From contig JAPOXA010000032.1 of assembly GCA_026707325.1 (NCBI GenBank), positions 1-52,542 on the forward strand: DNA of 52,542 bases, written 5' to 3'. The stretch is from Acidobacteriota bacterium (GTDB lineage: Bacteria > Acidobacteriota > Thermoanaerobaculia > Multivoradales > Multivoraceae). Shown here piece after piece: positions 1 to 8,801 of this stretch. The position numbers were made by a program, and so were the translations under genes. Within the stretch, counting starts at the first letter, position 1; each line of letters starts with the position of its first letter. The notes beneath the pieces are model-generated. The model was not told where the DNA came from. It searched no databases and saw nothing but the letters and a program-made list of their open reading frames with translations.

Positions 1-796
1 GGTCGGGCTGTTCCAGCACCTGCCAGACCCGGGCCTCGTAGAGCGCCGTGACCGCCTGCAGGATGTGGGGATCGCTGATCCGGTCGCAGATGCGAAGCTC
101 CAGGCGATCCAGGACCCTGGGCGTCGCCGGTCCGTTCGGTCGGATGCCGAGCCACAGGTGGCGCTGGTTCTGCATCGTTCCGCTCTCGAGCTGTTCGTCC
201 ATCCAGACCGCGAACGTGGCGGCGTCGGGGAAGAACGGCACCCGCTCCGGGGTCAGGGGGAAGCGAAGCCAGCGGCTGGAATGCTGGCCGGTCGGCTTGC
301 CGGCCAGAAAGGGCGATGCCGCGGTCAGGGCCAGGAAGATCGCCGCCTCGAGCCGCAACACCCGGTAGGCGCGGAGCAGCTCGTCCGGTTCGTCGATGCC
401 GAGGTTGATGTGGGTCGACGCGGTGACGACCCGGTTGCCGTACGTGTCCCTTATGTAGCGGTAGTAAGGGTTGTCCGGGTCGGAGAAGTGGAAGGAATCG
501 GGGTCGGCCAGGGAGAGCGCGCCGCCGGGTACCAGCGTGCAGCCGTGCTCGGCTTCCAGGTAGCGGCGCAGGGCGCAGCGCTTCGCCATCAGGCGGTCGA
601 TCAGGACCTGGTAGCTGCGGTAGGGCGCCGTCGTGAACTCGACGTTGCGGCCGTCCGGCTCGGTCGTGTAGCCGTCCATCGCTGCCTTGACGTGGGCCGA
701 GAGCGGCAGCACGTGGCCGTCCGCGGTGCCGGTGTAGACCTCCTCTTCGAGGCCCTTCAGTAACTGCCGGTGCAGCGATAGTTGGTCTGCGGTCAT
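1..796 (-). CDS. gshA: Glutamate-cysteine ligase, cyanobacterial type (partial, runs off left edge)
   Basis: The gene reads leftwards from ATG at 796 and has no stop before base 1, so only 265 N-terminal codons are visible. The translation has the hallmarks of the GCS2-type ligase of cyanobacteria: GLEEEVYTGT near residue 15, RNVEFTTAPYRSY near 45, VVTASTHINLGI near 120, then SPFLAGKPTGQHSSRW and RLELRICDRISDP. These enzymes join L-glutamate and L-cysteine in the cytoplasm with ATP, the first step of glutathione synthesis. The gene is divergent from the SDR gene at 874. A TAGAAT box at 823-828 could be its -10. No clear Shine-Dalgarno precedes the ATG. The family assignment comes from remembered motif order and is strong; whether the product is glutathione or another gamma-glutamyl compound is not shown. 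Confidence 0.85.
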   Translation of the reverse strand, partial: MTADQLSLHRQLLKGLEEEVYTGTADGHVLPLSAHVKAAMDGYTTEPDGRNVEFTTAPYRSYQVLIDRLMAKRCALRRYLEAEHGCTLVPGGALSLADPDSFHFSDPDNPYYRYIRDTYGNRVVTASTHINLGIDEPDELLRAYRVLRLEAAIFLALTAASPFLAGKPTGQHSSRWLRFPLTPERVPFFPDAATFAVWMDEQLESGTMQNQRHLWLGIRPNGPATPRVLDRLELRICDRISDPHILQAVTALYEARVWQVLEQPD

Positions 797-822
797 CTAG
801 CTGCGGCGCCGGTCAGAGGGCG

Positions 823-828
823 ATTCTA
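823..828 (-). promoter_or_regulatory. Possible -10 box of gshA
   Basis: On the minus strand the hexamer TAGAAT lies 27 bases upstream of the gshA ATG. The best -35 candidate, TCGAAC at 17 bp spacing, is weak. A small hairpin (GCCGCA-TCC-TGCGGC, 829-843) sits beside it in this divergent gap. Confidence 0.3.
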
Positions 829-856
829 GCCGCATCCTGCGGCTCGTTCGAGCAAT

Positions 857-865
857 TGCTACGAT
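857..865 (+). promoter_or_regulatory. Extended -10 promoter element, SDR gene
   Basis: TGCTACGAT matches an extended -10 (TGn followed by TACGAT). The hexamer ends nine bases before the ATG at 874, so a normal start site would give an mRNA with almost no leader. No -35 is recognisable. The same nine bases occur upstream of the hydrolase gene at 32208. Confidence 0.45.
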
Positions 866-873
866 CGTCGCCC

Positions 874-1647
874 ATGGAGATACAGGGCAGGAACTGCGTC
901 GTCACCGGCGGCGCCAGCGGAATCGGCAGGGCGCTCTGCCGGCGGTTCGCCGCCGACGGCGCGCGGGGAGTCGTGGTCGCCGACCGCGACGGCGACGGCG
1001 CGGCGGCCGTGGCGGAGGAGATCGGCGCCGGAGCGACCGCCGTGACGGTCGACGTGGCGGTAGAGAGTGAGGTCCAGGACATGGTCGCCCGCGCGGAGGC
1101 CGCCTTCGGCGAAGTCGATCTCATCTTCTCCAACGCGGGCATCGGCACCGGAGGCGGCGTCGAGGTGAGCGACGAGGGTTGGCAGAACATCTGGGAGATC
1201 AACGTGATGTCCCACATCTACGCGGCCCGCGCCGTGCTGCCGAAGATGATCGAGCGTGGCGAGGGCTACATCGCGAGCACGGCCTCGGCGGCCGGCCTCC
1301 TGTCGCAGATCGGTTCGGCGCCCTACGCTGTGACCAAGCACGCAGCCGTGGCGCTGGCCGAGTGGATCGCGATCACCCACGGCAACGACGGCATTCGGGT
1401 CTCCGTCCTCTGTCCGCAGGCGGTGCGCACGGCGATGACCGCGAGGGGCCCCGGCGTGGCCGGCGTCGACGGAATGATGGAAGCGGAAGACGTAGCCGAC
1501 ATCGTCGTTCGGGCGATCGACCAGGAACGCTTCCTCATCCTGCCGCACCCGCAGGTCCAGGAGTACATGCGCCGCAAGACGGCCGACTACGACCGCTGGC
1601 TCAACGGCATGAGACGGCTGCGTGAGCGCTTCCTGGCCGGCGCGTAA
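874..1647 (+). CDS. SDR-family NAD(P)-dependent oxidoreductase
   Basis: A 257-residue classical short-chain dehydrogenase. The nucleotide-binding motif TGGASGIG is at residues 11-18, NAG at 87-89, the likely catalytic Ser at 138, and the YxxxK pair at Tyr151 and Lys155. These are the usual determinants of NAD(P)H-dependent alcohol/ketone interconversion. The C-terminal part is short and gives no substrate clue. I chose ATG 874 over an in-frame TTG at 856 because SDRs start just before the Rossmann strand and because the upstream TTG lies inside the TGCTACGAT promoter box. No Shine-Dalgarno is visible, consistent with a leaderless message. The luciferase-like gene follows 32 bases later and may be co-transcribed; the pair suggests oxidative small-molecule metabolism, substrate unknown. 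Confidence 0.9.
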   Translation: MEIQGRNCVVTGGASGIGRALCRRFAADGARGVVVADRDGDGAAAVAEEIGAGATAVTVDVAVESEVQDMVARAEAAFGEVDLIFSNAGIGTGGGVEVSDEGWQNIWEINVMSHIYAARAVLPKMIERGEGYIASTASAAGLLSQIGSAPYAVTKHAAVALAEWIAITHGNDGIRVSVLCPQAVRTAMTARGPGVAGVDGMMEAEDVADIVVRAIDQERFLILPHPQVQEYMRRKTADYDRWLNGMRRLRERFLAGA

Positions 1648-1679
1648 GCGCCGCCCCCACCTTCCCAGGAGCACCGAGA

Positions 1680-2603
1680 ATGAAGCTTGCCCTTGAGTTT
1701 CCGAGTGTCGTGTACCGCGAGGGGCCGGAGGCCATCGCTCGCCTTGCCGGCGCGATGGACGAGATCGGCTTCGATCAGCTCGACATCTTCGACCACGTGG
1801 TCATGGGCCACGACACGGAGGGTCGGGAGAAGAACCGCTATCCGGCCAAGATGCCGATCATGGAGGCGTTCGCCACCCTCGGCTACATGGCGGCATGCAC
1901 CTCCCGGATCGGGCTTGGCACCGAGGTTCTCGTGCTGCCGCAGCGCGACCCGGTGCTGACCGCCAAGCAGGCGGCGACCCTGGACACCTTGTCCGGCGGC
2001 CGCCTGCGGTTGGGCCTCGGGGTTGGCTGGCAGGAGTCGGAGTACGAGGCCCTGGGCCACGACTTCAGGAACCGCGGCCGGCGCATGGACGAGGCGATCG
2101 CGGTGCTCCGCGCCTGCTGGAGCCAGGACCCGATCGACTTCGACGGCGAGTTCTACCGGCTCGAGGCGATGGCGATGGAACCCAAACCGCCGCGTGGCGA
2201 AGCGCTGCCGATCTGGATCGGCGGTCACAGCGAGGCCGCCTTTCGCCGGGCCGGACGGCTCGGCGAAGGCTGGATGGGGGTCGCCTCGGCCGAGCTCTTC
2301 GAGAACGGCGATCAGGCCATCGCCGCGGTGCGCCGGTACGCCGAGGAGGCCGGCCGGGATCCTTCGGCGCTCGAGTTCCAGGCTCAGGTGTCCCCGCCGC
2401 CGCGGCCCGGCAACGAGAGCGACCGGACCTTCTACACGGAGCCCGACCGTGTCGCCGCGGCCGCCGCGAAGCTCGGCGAGATGGGGTTCGACGGCGTGGC
2501 GCTGAACCTGACCGGCCTGTTCCTGGCCGGCGCCCGGACGGTCGACGCGATGATCGACGGCGCGGACGCGCTGCACGGCAAGCTGCGGGCCGAGCTGGGC
2601 TAG
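1680..2603 (+). CDS. LLM-class (luciferase-like) flavin-dependent oxidoreductase
   Basis: A 307-residue TIM-barrel protein of the bacterial luciferase-like superfamily. The strongest signature is the run at about residues 78-118, including GTEVLVLPQRDP, KQAATLDTLSGGR and LGLGVGW. The later segment LPIWIGGHSEAAFRRAGRLGEGW is split here as LPIWIGG, then AFRRAGRLGEGW. Members use FMN or F420 as a soluble cofactor and act on varied substrates; the organisation looks like the TIGR03619-type F420 group, but I cannot decide the cofactor. A good ribosome site (AGGAG) precedes the ATG. It follows the SDR gene on the same strand and its stop lies only two bases from the convergent stop at 2606. Confidence 0.88.
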   Translation: MKLALEFPSVVYREGPEAIARLAGAMDEIGFDQLDIFDHVVMGHDTEGREKNRYPAKMPIMEAFATLGYMAACTSRIGLGTEVLVLPQRDPVLTAKQAATLDTLSGGRLRLGLGVGWQESEYEALGHDFRNRGRRMDEAIAVLRACWSQDPIDFDGEFYRLEAMAMEPKPPRGEALPIWIGGHSEAAFRRAGRLGEGWMGVASAELFENGDQAIAAVRRYAEEAGRDPSALEFQAQVSPPPRPGNESDRTFYTEPDRVAAAAAKLGEMGFDGVALNLTGLFLAGARTVDAMIDGADALHGKLRAELG

Positions 2604-2605
2604 TC

Positions 2606-3226
2606 CTACTCCGAAGCCGCCCTCGCCTCGTCGCGGTTGCGCAGCCACTGTCTGTAGGCGCCGATCATCAGCCAGGCGCCGGCCGCGAGCAGGCCCAGGG
2701 GCCAGAACTCCCACACGCGGTCGATGTCGTAGCCGAAGGTGTAGTCGAGCAGGGCCAGGAAGCCGATGACGAAGAGGCCGGCGCCGGCCAGCAGGCCCAG
2801 TTGCCCGTTGGCGGGCGGTTTCGGGGCGTCCTGCAGCCCGAGGTCCGTGGCGAAGCCGCGCTCGATCAGCGAGGCCTGCCGGTAGGCGTCGATGATGTTG
2901 AAGAGCCACACGAAGGCCACGACCATGCCCATCACGCCCTCCTCGGTGGCGAGATAGATGGAGCCGACGGCGAGCAGGAAGAGCACGATGCCCCGCTGGT
3001 AGAGGCCGTTGTAGATGTGGCCCAGCCCGGGGAAGAGGGCGAGGATGACGCTGATCACGTGGCGGGTCGTGAGACTTGCCTGGGCGGGCGTCGGCGGCGG
3101 TGGTGGCGGCGCCTGGTCGGCGCTTGCCTGGGGTGGCGGCGGAGCCTCCGCCACGGGGGCCTGTTCATGGCCGGCGGTGTCGGTGCGGTCGGTCTGCGAC
3201 GGGTCGTGTGCGCTCTCGGTACTCAT
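2606..3226 (-). CDS. Multi-pass membrane protein of a sigma-factor operon
   Basis: A 206-residue protein with a hydrophilic, proline-rich N-terminus (about residues 1-50, with runs of four to six prolines) followed by about five hydrophobic segments near 57-75, 80-94, 99-115, 144-162 and 172-190. The motif FPGLGHIYNG near residue 65 resembles the turn found in TM2- and DUF5683-like small membrane proteins. No enzymatic motif is visible. Its ATG overlaps the stop of the preceding gene (3223-3226), making it the third gene of the sigma / putative anti-sigma operon, so it may take part in or be a target of that envelope regulon. Function unknown. Confidence 0.8.
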   Translation of the reverse strand: MSTESAHDPSQTDRTDTAGHEQAPVAEAPPPPQASADQAPPPPPPTPAQASLTTRHVISVILALFPGLGHIYNGLYQRGIVLFLLAVGSIYLATEEGVMGMVVAFVWLFNIIDAYRQASLIERGFATDLGLQDAPKPPANGQLGLLAGAGLFVIGFLALLDYTFGYDIDRVWEFWPLGLLAAGAWLMIGAYRQWLRNRDEARAASE

Positions 3227-3921
3227 GCGGAAGTTCCCTCCCTCGCGGTTTGTGGACGGTCTCCGCTCGTGGGCGGAGGACCGTCGTCATTGCCGATATC
3301 GCTCCATGGCCACAGGCCGCCCAGTTTGCTGGCGGCCTCGGACGACGAGTCGACCGCGCTCTGAAACCAGGCGCTCACGCGGTCGGTGGCCAGGACCAGG
3401 GGGTCGGTGAAGAAGCCGACCGGGGGGCGGAGATTCTGGACGGCGCCGAGACGCTGCGCGACCCCCGCCTGCATGGAGGAGCCGGCTTCGGCGACGGGCT
3501 CGAGCACGTGTTCGCCGGCCGCGGCGCCGAGGTTCGCGGCGGCCTTGCGGCCGGCGGCCACCGGGTCGCCGGGAAGCAGGGTCAGGGCAACCGCGAGCAC
3601 GTAGCTGGCGGCGACCGCCGTCGCGGTCCGAGGCGGCGCGCCGGGAACCGCGGGCCGGTGAGCCGGGTTGCGCGCCGGGATCGCTCGCAACCGCCGTATC
3701 AGAGCCGGCGGCGGCTCGAGTTCGGATCCGAGCAGCGATTCGAGTTCCGCGGCGCGCGCCTCGCCATCTCGGTGAAGCGGTGCGCCGACGGCGATCTCGA
3801 GCAGTCCGGCCTGAAGTTCGGCGGGGACCGGCAGGTCGGCGGCAAGCTCTTCGATGCCCGGCATCCGATCCGGGGACGCCGCGGCCGGAGAGGTCGCCGT
3901 ATGTTGGCGCCTGCGGCTCAC
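3223..3921 (-). CDS. Putative anti-sigma factor (single-pass membrane protein)
   Basis: A 232-residue protein with an Ala/Pro-rich cytoplasmic-type N-terminus, one likely transmembrane helix at about residues 100-117 (AAGLY-type small residues with LTLLPG at its end), and a hydrophilic C-terminal part rich in Ala, Ser and Gly. It has no zinc-binding HxxxCxxC motif, so it is not a ZAS-type anti-sigma factor by sequence. The call rests on position: its ATG overlaps the stop of the ECF sigma gene by four bases (3918-3921), and it overlaps the next gene too. A membrane-anchored regulator of the adjacent sigma factor is the simplest reading, but no recognised domain proves it. Confidence 0.6.
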   Translation of the reverse strand: MSRRRQHTATSPAAASPDRMPGIEELAADLPVPAELQAGLLEIAVGAPLHRDGEARAAELESLLGSELEPPPALIRRLRAIPARNPAHRPAVPGAPPRTATAVAASYVLAVALTLLPGDPVAAGRKAAANLGAAAGEHVLEPVAEAGSSMQAGVAQRLGAVQNLRPPVGFFTDPLVLATDRVSAWFQSAVDSSSEAASKLGGLWPWSDIGNDDGPPPTSGDRPQTAREGTSA

Positions 3922-4535
3922 CGGTAGGCTCCGCCGCGAGTCGGCGTGGAATCGCCGAGGGCCTGCCGCTTGCGGTCGATCCGGCGGATGAGCTCCAGGC
4001 GAGCGCGCCGCAATCTGGACTTCATCGTCCCCTCCGGCAGGTCGAGAAACGCGCAGATGTCCGCGTAGCTCAGGCCCTGCAGATCGCGAAGCGTCAGGAT
4101 CTCGGCGAAGGGCTCCGGCATCTCCTCGATGGCCCCGTAGACCAGGCGCAGCTTCTCCCTTCGTTCCGCCCGGGCGGCCGGATCGCTGCCGCTGGCCTGA
4201 TGCTTCAGAATCTCTTCCGAAACCACGACGGTCCGCCGCTCGGTCCGGGTCCGCCGGTAGTGGTCGATGCAGAGGTTGCGGGACAGGCGGAGGGTCCAGC
4301 CGGCGAGCGGCACATCGCCGCGGTAGCGACCGAGGTTGCGGTAGAGACGCAGGAAGATCTCCTGGGTCAGGTCCTCGGCCTCGGCCCTGTTGCCGGCGAA
4401 CTGGAAGGAGATGTTGTAGATGCGCCGGCCGTACCGTTCGATCAGCTCGGCCCAGGCGTCGGCGTGGCCGGCGGCGGCGCGCCGGGCGAGGAACAGGTCG
4501 GGGTTGGGTTCTTGCGGCTGTCGCTTGGAGGCCAT
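3918..4535 (-). CDS. ECF-type RNA polymerase sigma factor
   Basis: A 205-residue sigma-70 family protein of the extracytoplasmic-function group. Region 2 is seen in AEAEDLTQEIFLRLYRNL and GWTLRLSRNLCIDHYRR, and region 4 in MPEPFAEILTLRDLQGLSY, ICAFLDLPEGTMKSRLRRAR. Together these recognise the -10 and -35 elements of stress-type promoters. The open frame extends upstream to 4691, but that would overlap the metG start at 4663. I prefer the ATG at 4535 (MASKRQ, weak GAGA upstream); the ATG at 4559 is a possible alternative. The two downstream genes overlap it in sequence and encode a putative anti-sigma factor and a membrane protein. metG is divergent. Confidence 0.88.
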   Translation of the reverse strand: MASKRQPQEPNPDLFLARRAAAGHADAWAELIERYGRRIYNISFQFAGNRAEAEDLTQEIFLRLYRNLGRYRGDVPLAGWTLRLSRNLCIDHYRRTRTERRTVVVSEEILKHQASGSDPAARAERREKLRLVYGAIEEMPEPFAEILTLRDLQGLSYADICAFLDLPEGTMKSRLRRARLELIRRIDRKRQALGDSTPTRGGAYR

Positions 4536-4600
4536 CGTTCTCTGATCAGGAAGACGCATGATGCCCGAGCGAAGTTTCCTGTGGGCGCCCGTGGATCCTG

Positions 4601-4606
4601 CATAAT
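4601..4606 (+). promoter_or_regulatory. metG: Possible -10 box of the metG operon
   Basis: CATAAT is five-of-six to the sigma70 -10 consensus and lies 57 bases upstream of the metG ATG, in the only clearly A/T-enriched patch of this divergent gap. No convincing -35 is seen. Confidence 0.35.
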
Positions 4607-4662
4607 CCACCGTCCGAACCTCCCCGTCTCCGACGGGCCTGTCCCGTGCCCGGGGGATCGCC

Positions 4663-6318
4663 ATGCCCGAACGACGACGCATTCTGGTCACGAGCGGCCT
4701 GCCCTACGCCAACGGCCCGATCCACATGGGCCACCTGGTGGAGGCGGTGCAGACGGACATCTGGTGCCGGTTGCAGCGCATGCGCGGACACGAGTGCTAC
4801 TACGTCTGCGCCGAGGACGCCCACGGCACGCCGATCATGCTGCGCGCCGAGCGGGAGGGGATCTCTCCGGAAGAACTGATCGTCCGGCTGGCGGACGAGC
4901 ACCTGGAGGACTACCGGGCGTTCTCGATCCACTTCGACAACTACTACACGACGCACTCGCCCGAGAACCGCAAGCTGGTCGAGGGAATCTACAAGCGGTT
5001 GCGCGACCGTGGATCGATCGACCGGCGGACGGTGCGCCAGTTCTACGACCCGGAGCGGGAGATGTTCCTGCCGGACCGCTTCATCAAGGGCACCTGTCCG
5101 CGCTGCGGGGCGAAGGACCAGAACGGCGACAGTTGCGACGAGTGCGGTTCGACCTACGAGCCTGCAGACCTGATCGACCCCCGTTCCATCGTGACCGGCG
5201 CCCTGCCGGTCGAGAAGGAGTCGGAGCACCTCTTTCTGCGCCTCTCCGACTACCGCCAGCTCCTCGAGGAGTGGGTCGGCGACGGTCGCCTGCAGAGCGA
5301 GGTCGTCAACAAGCTCCGCGAGTGGTTCGACGACGGCCTGCGCGACTGGGACATCTCCCGCGATGCCCCGTACTTCGGGTTCGAGATTCCGGATGCGCCG
5401 AACAAGTACTTCTACGTGTGGGTCGACGCGCCGATCGGCTACATGGCCAGCTTCCGCCAGTACTGCGACCGGAACGGACTCGGCTTCGAGGATTTCTGGG
5501 GACCGGAAAGCGACGCCGAGCTGTACCACTTCATCGGCAAGGACATCCTCTACTTCCACTGCCTGTTCTGGCCCGCCATGCTGCACGGCGGCGGTTACCG
5601 CACGCCTTCGTCGGTCTTCGTTCACGGCTTCCTGACCGTCGACGGGGGCAAGATGTCGAAGTCGCGCGGCACCTTCGTCATGGCGCGTACCTACCTGGAG
5701 CACCTCGATCCGGAAGCCTTCCGCTACTACATCGCAGCCAAGTTCAGCAACGGCCTCGCCGACATCGACCTCAACCTGGAGGACTTCGTCCTGCGGGTGA
5801 ACTCCGATCTCGTCGGCAAGGTGGTGAACATTGCCAGCCGCTGCGCCGGTTTCCTGCACCGGCAGTTCGACGGCCGGCTGGCGGCGTCGCTCGACGCGCC
5901 CGAACTGGTGGCGGCGGCGGCCGCGGAGGCGGAGGAGATCGCCGAACTCTACGAAGGCCGCGACTACAACCAGGCGCTCCGCCGCGTCATCGCGCTCGCC
6001 GACCGCGCCAATCGCTACATCGACGAGCGGCGTCCCTGGGAGGCGGCGCGGGACCCGGAACGCGCCGCGGAAGTACAGGCCGTCTGCACCACGGGCCTCG
6101 AGCTGTTCCGCCAGTTGGTCGTGTTCCTGAAGCCGGTGGTGCCGGCGATCGCCGGCCGGGCCGAGACCTTTCTGCGAACGGCTCCCCTGGTCTGGGAGGA
6201 CGTTCACACGCCGCTGCTTGACCGCGAGATCGGTCCCTTCGAGCCGCTGCTGACGCGGGTGCGGCCCGAACAGGTGGCGGCGATGATCGCGGCTTCGGGC
6301 GAGAACGGCGCCGGGTGA
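4663..6318 (+). CDS. metG: Methionyl-tRNA synthetase
   Basis: A 551-residue class Ia aminoacyl-tRNA synthetase that charges tRNA-Met in the cytoplasm. The HIGH-type ATP motif appears as HMGH at 21-24 and the KMSKS loop at 330-334. The connective domain holds a zinc knuckle with Cys145, Cys148, Cys158 and Cys161. WVDAPIGY (about 253-260) and [11 protein letters not shown] (about 289-299) form the methionine pocket region. The anticodon-binding helical domain follows, but the protein ends without the C-terminal EMAP/Trbp111-like tRNA-binding domain found in longer MetG forms. It heads a three-gene run; the ABC ATPase gene begins four bases after its stop. Confidence 0.97.
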   Translation: MPERRRILVTSGLPYANGPIHMGHLVEAVQTDIWCRLQRMRGHECYYVCAEDAHGTPIMLRAEREGISPEELIVRLADEHLEDYRAFSIHFDNYYTTHSPENRKLVEGIYKRLRDRGSIDRRTVRQFYDPEREMFLPDRFIKGTCPRCGAKDQNGDSCDECGSTYEPADLIDPRSIVTGALPVEKESEHLFLRLSDYRQLLEEWVGDGRLQSEVVNKLREWFDDGLRDWDISRDAPYFGFEIPDAPNKYFYVWVDAPIGYMASFRQYCDRNGLGFEDFWGPESDAELYHFIGKDILYFHCLFWPAMLHGGGYRTPSSVFVHGFLTVDGGKMSKSRGTFVMARTYLEHLDPEAFRYYIAAKFSNGLADIDLNLEDFVLRVNSDLVGKVVNIASRCAGFLHRQFDGRLAASLDAPELVAAAAAEAEEIAELYEGRDYNQALRRVIALADRANRYIDERRPWEAARDPERAAEVQAVCTTGLELFRQLVVFLKPVVPAIAGRAETFLRTAPLVWEDVHTPLLDREIGPFEPLLTRVRPEQVAAMIAASGENGAG

Positions 6319-6322
6319 GGCG

Positions 6323-7537
6323 ATGACGGCTGCCGCAGCCGCGGTCACGGCAGACCGTCTGACCAAGGTCTACAGAGTCTACGCCAGCCCGTGGGGGCGG
6401 CTGCGGGAGGCGGTGACCAGACGGCCGGCGCACATGCCGTTTCGGGCGCTCGACGACGTCAGCTTCGAACTGCCGGCCGGCGAAGGCCTGGGCGTGGTGG
6501 GGGAGAACGGCGCCGGCAAGAGCACCCTGCTCAAGATCATCGCGGGGGTCACGCGGCCGACCTCCGGCGCACTCGATGTCCAGGGCCGGATCGCCTCGAT
6601 CCTGGAGCTCGGTTCGGGGTTTCACCACGAGTTCACGGGCCGCCAGAACATCCGCCTGAGCGCCGCGATCGTGGGACTGGACGAACGCGAGCTCAGGGAG
6701 AGGACCGCCGACATCGTCGAGTTCAGCGAGCTGGGGCCGGCGATCGACCAGCCGGTCCGCTCGTACTCGACCGGAATGACGATGCGACTCGGCTTCTCGA
6801 TTGCCGTCCAGGTCGAGCCGGACATCCTGGTCGTCGACGAGGCGCTCTCGGTCGGCGACGGCTACTTCCAGAAGAAGTGCATGGACCGGCTCCAGGGCTT
6901 CGTCGCCGGCGGCGGCACCCTGCTGTTCTGCTCGCACGCGATGTACTACGTCTCCGCGTTCTGCCAGCAGGCGCTGTGGCTCCGACGGGGCGAAGTGGCC
7001 GCCTCGGGGCCAGCGCTCAGCGTCATCGGCGAGTACGAACGGTTCCTGATGGCCAAGAGTGGCGAGAGTGCCCGGGAAAGCGACGGAGGCGCCGATCCGG
7101 CAAGTGTCCTGGCGCGAATCGTCGCCATCCGGCCCCACGGCGCCACCCGACGGCGGGCCTCGGAGCCCTGGGCCCTCGAGGTCGAGTGGGAGAGCCGGGA
7201 AGAGGACCTGGGCTTCCACCTGGCGGTGGGCCTCGACACCGCGGACGGCGTTCAGGTCTGCGCGTTCACGACGGAGCGCGCCGGCCTTCCGCCGGTCAGG
7301 GGCAGAGGCAGCCACCGGGCAGTGGTGACGGTGCCGAAGCTTCCGATGACGAAGGGGGACTACTCGGCCTGCGTGTTCCTGCTGGACGAGGAGTCGCTCC
7401 ATGTCTACGACCGCAAGGTGGAGGCGAACGTGCTGGAGATCGAGGCCGGACGCTTCGAGCCGAGCCTCTTCGACGTGCCGCACGAGTGGGAACTCGATGG
7501 GGAACCAGCAGGCCACCCTGGGGAGGGCGATTCATGA
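6323..7537 (+). CDS. ABC transporter ATPase, Wzt/TagH-like (polysaccharide export type)
   Basis: A 404-residue protein. The N-terminal ATPase domain (about residues 1-240) has Walker A in GENGAGKSTLLK, the signature YSTGMTMRLGF and Walker B in ILVVDEALSVGD, the pattern typical of O-antigen, teichoic-acid and capsule exporters. The C-terminal ~140 residues look like the beta-sandwich Wzt_C domain that recognises a modified glycan end. Normally such an ATPase pairs with a Wzm/TagG permease encoded next door, but here the neighbours are metG and a dehydrogenase and no permease is in view. The stop overlaps the next ATG (ATGA at 7534-7537). The gene family is clear; the substrate is unknown. Confidence 0.9.
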   Translation: MTAAAAAVTADRLTKVYRVYASPWGRLREAVTRRPAHMPFRALDDVSFELPAGEGLGVVGENGAGKSTLLKIIAGVTRPTSGALDVQGRIASILELGSGFHHEFTGRQNIRLSAAIVGLDERELRERTADIVEFSELGPAIDQPVRSYSTGMTMRLGFSIAVQVEPDILVVDEALSVGDGYFQKKCMDRLQGFVAGGGTLLFCSHAMYYVSAFCQQALWLRRGEVAASGPALSVIGEYERFLMAKSGESARESDGGADPASVLARIVAIRPHGATRRRASEPWALEVEWESREEDLGFHLAVGLDTADGVQVCAFTTERAGLPPVRGRGSHRAVVTVPKLPMTKGDYSACVFLLDEESLHVYDRKVEANVLEIEAGRFEPSLFDVPHEWELDGEPAGHPGEGDS

Positions 7538-8505
7538 AAGTGCTCGTTACAAGGCCGATTCCGGAACCGGCGGTCGAACGACTGCGGGCGGAGCCGGCGA
7601 CCGAGACGCGGATGCTCGAGGAGGACGCGGCTCTGGACCGCGCGGCGCTGCTCGACGCCGCGTCCGAAGCCGACGTGATCGTGGCGCTGCTCACGGAGCG
7701 GATGGACGCGGAGCTCTTCGACCGCGCGAGCAGCCTGCGCATGGTGGCGAACATGGCGGTCGGCTTCGACAACGTCGACATCGCGGCGGCGGAGGCCCGC
7801 GGCATCTGGGTCACGAACACGCCGGGCGTGCTCGACGGCGCCACCGCGGACCTGGCGATGGCGCTGCTGCTCGCGGCGGCCCGTCGATTGCCGGAAGCCG
7901 AGCGGTTTCTGCGCGCCGGTCGCTACCGGCGCTGGGGGCCGATGCTGCTGACCGGCCAGGAGGTCCACGGCCGGACGCTCGGCATCCTCGGCATGGGTCG
8001 CATCGGCGAGGCGGTCGCCCGCCGCGCCCGGCTCGGCTTCGGCATGGAGATCCTGTACTGGGACGAACGGGGCCGACCGGAGCTGGAGCGCGAGCTGGGC
8101 GCCCGGCGCACCGACCTGAACGAGTTGCTCGGCGTAGCCGACTTCGTCTCCATCCACCTGCCGCTCACCGAAGGAACGACCGGCCTGATCGGCCCGGACG
8201 AACTCGCCCGGATGAAGCCGAGCGCGGTGCTCGTGAACACGGCCCGCGGGCCGATCGTCGACGAAGCGGCGCTGGCGGCGGCGCTCCGCTCGGGCGCCAT
8301 CTGGGCCGCCGGCCTGGACGTCTTCGAACGCGAACCGGAGGTTCACCCGGACCTTCTCGACCTCGACAACGCGGTCCTGCTGCCCCACATCGCCAGCGCC
8401 TCGATCCCGACCCGCCTGGCCATGGCCCAGCTTGCCGTGGACAACGTCCTCGCTCTGCACCGCGGCGAAGACCCGCCGACGCCGGTCGTCCGCGGTACGC
8501 GCTGA
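7534..8505 (+). CDS. D-isomer-specific 2-hydroxyacid dehydrogenase (glyoxylate reductase-like)
   Basis: A 323-residue NAD(P)-dependent oxidoreductase. The Rossmann motif GMGRIGEAVARRARLGFGM lies near residues 154-172. The catalytic Arg is in VNTARGPIVDE, and the catalytic His in VLLPHIASAS near the C-terminus; the N-terminal NMAVGFDNVDIAAAEARGI block is typical of the glyoxylate/hydroxypyruvate reductase group. Such enzymes reduce 2-oxoacids in the cytoplasm. The ATG overlaps the stop of the ABC ATPase gene, so the two are translationally coupled. A strong hairpin ten bases after the stop probably closes the operon. The exact substrate cannot be assigned from sequence. Confidence 0.92.
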   Translation: MKVLVTRPIPEPAVERLRAEPATETRMLEEDAALDRAALLDAASEADVIVALLTERMDAELFDRASSLRMVANMAVGFDNVDIAAAEARGIWVTNTPGVLDGATADLAMALLLAAARRLPEAERFLRAGRYRRWGPMLLTGQEVHGRTLGILGMGRIGEAVARRARLGFGMEILYWDERGRPELERELGARRTDLNELLGVADFVSIHLPLTEGTTGLIGPDELARMKPSAVLVNTARGPIVDEAALAAALRSGAIWAAGLDVFEREPEVHPDLLDLDNAVLLPHIASASIPTRLAMAQLAVDNVLALHRGEDPPTPVVRGTR

Positions 8506-8515
8506 GGTCGAACCC

Positions 8516-8539
8516 GGGTGGCGCGTTCTCGCGCCACCC
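8516..8539 (+). terminator. 10-bp perfect hairpin after the metG operon
   Basis: GGGTGGCGCG, loop TTCT, then CGCGCCACCC form a perfect ten-pair stem starting ten bases after the dehydrogenase stop. No T-tract follows, so it is not a canonical intrinsic terminator; it may act as a Rho-assisted terminator or 3'-end stabiliser. Confidence 0.6.
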
Positions 8540-8774
8540 GCGTCACAGTCCGAGCGGCCGTCTTCGGGCGGTCGGATGTCACCCGCCCGCGTGGGGGCAG
8601 GGCGAGGGGGTCCCGGCCGGCCGCTCACCCCCGCTTGGTGGATGTGGGGATGGGGTTCGCTTCGGTCGCCTGCGCTCCGTTAGGGCGGTGTTGGAGGGGA
8701 TGTCGTCGGGAGTCGCTTGTCCCTAACATTCGCCACTAGCCTTCGGGTTCTGGGCATGTGGGGAGACCCAGCAC

Positions 8775-8801
8775 TTCAGCGCCTCGAGGGGGCGCTGAAG
8801 G
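8775..8801 (-). terminator. 10-bp hairpin downstream of the SUMF1-like gene
   Basis: CTTCAGCGCC and GGCGCTGAAG pair perfectly around a seven-base loop, 35 bases beyond the stop of the gene at 8837. It lacks a T-tract on either strand. A role as 3' end of the minus-strand operon is inferred from position. Confidence 0.5.

Noticed and set aside
65..763. Plus-strand open frame opposite the left-edge gene
   Set aside because: It is the antisense of a clear glutamate-cysteine ligase; its Arg/Val-rich translation has no family features.
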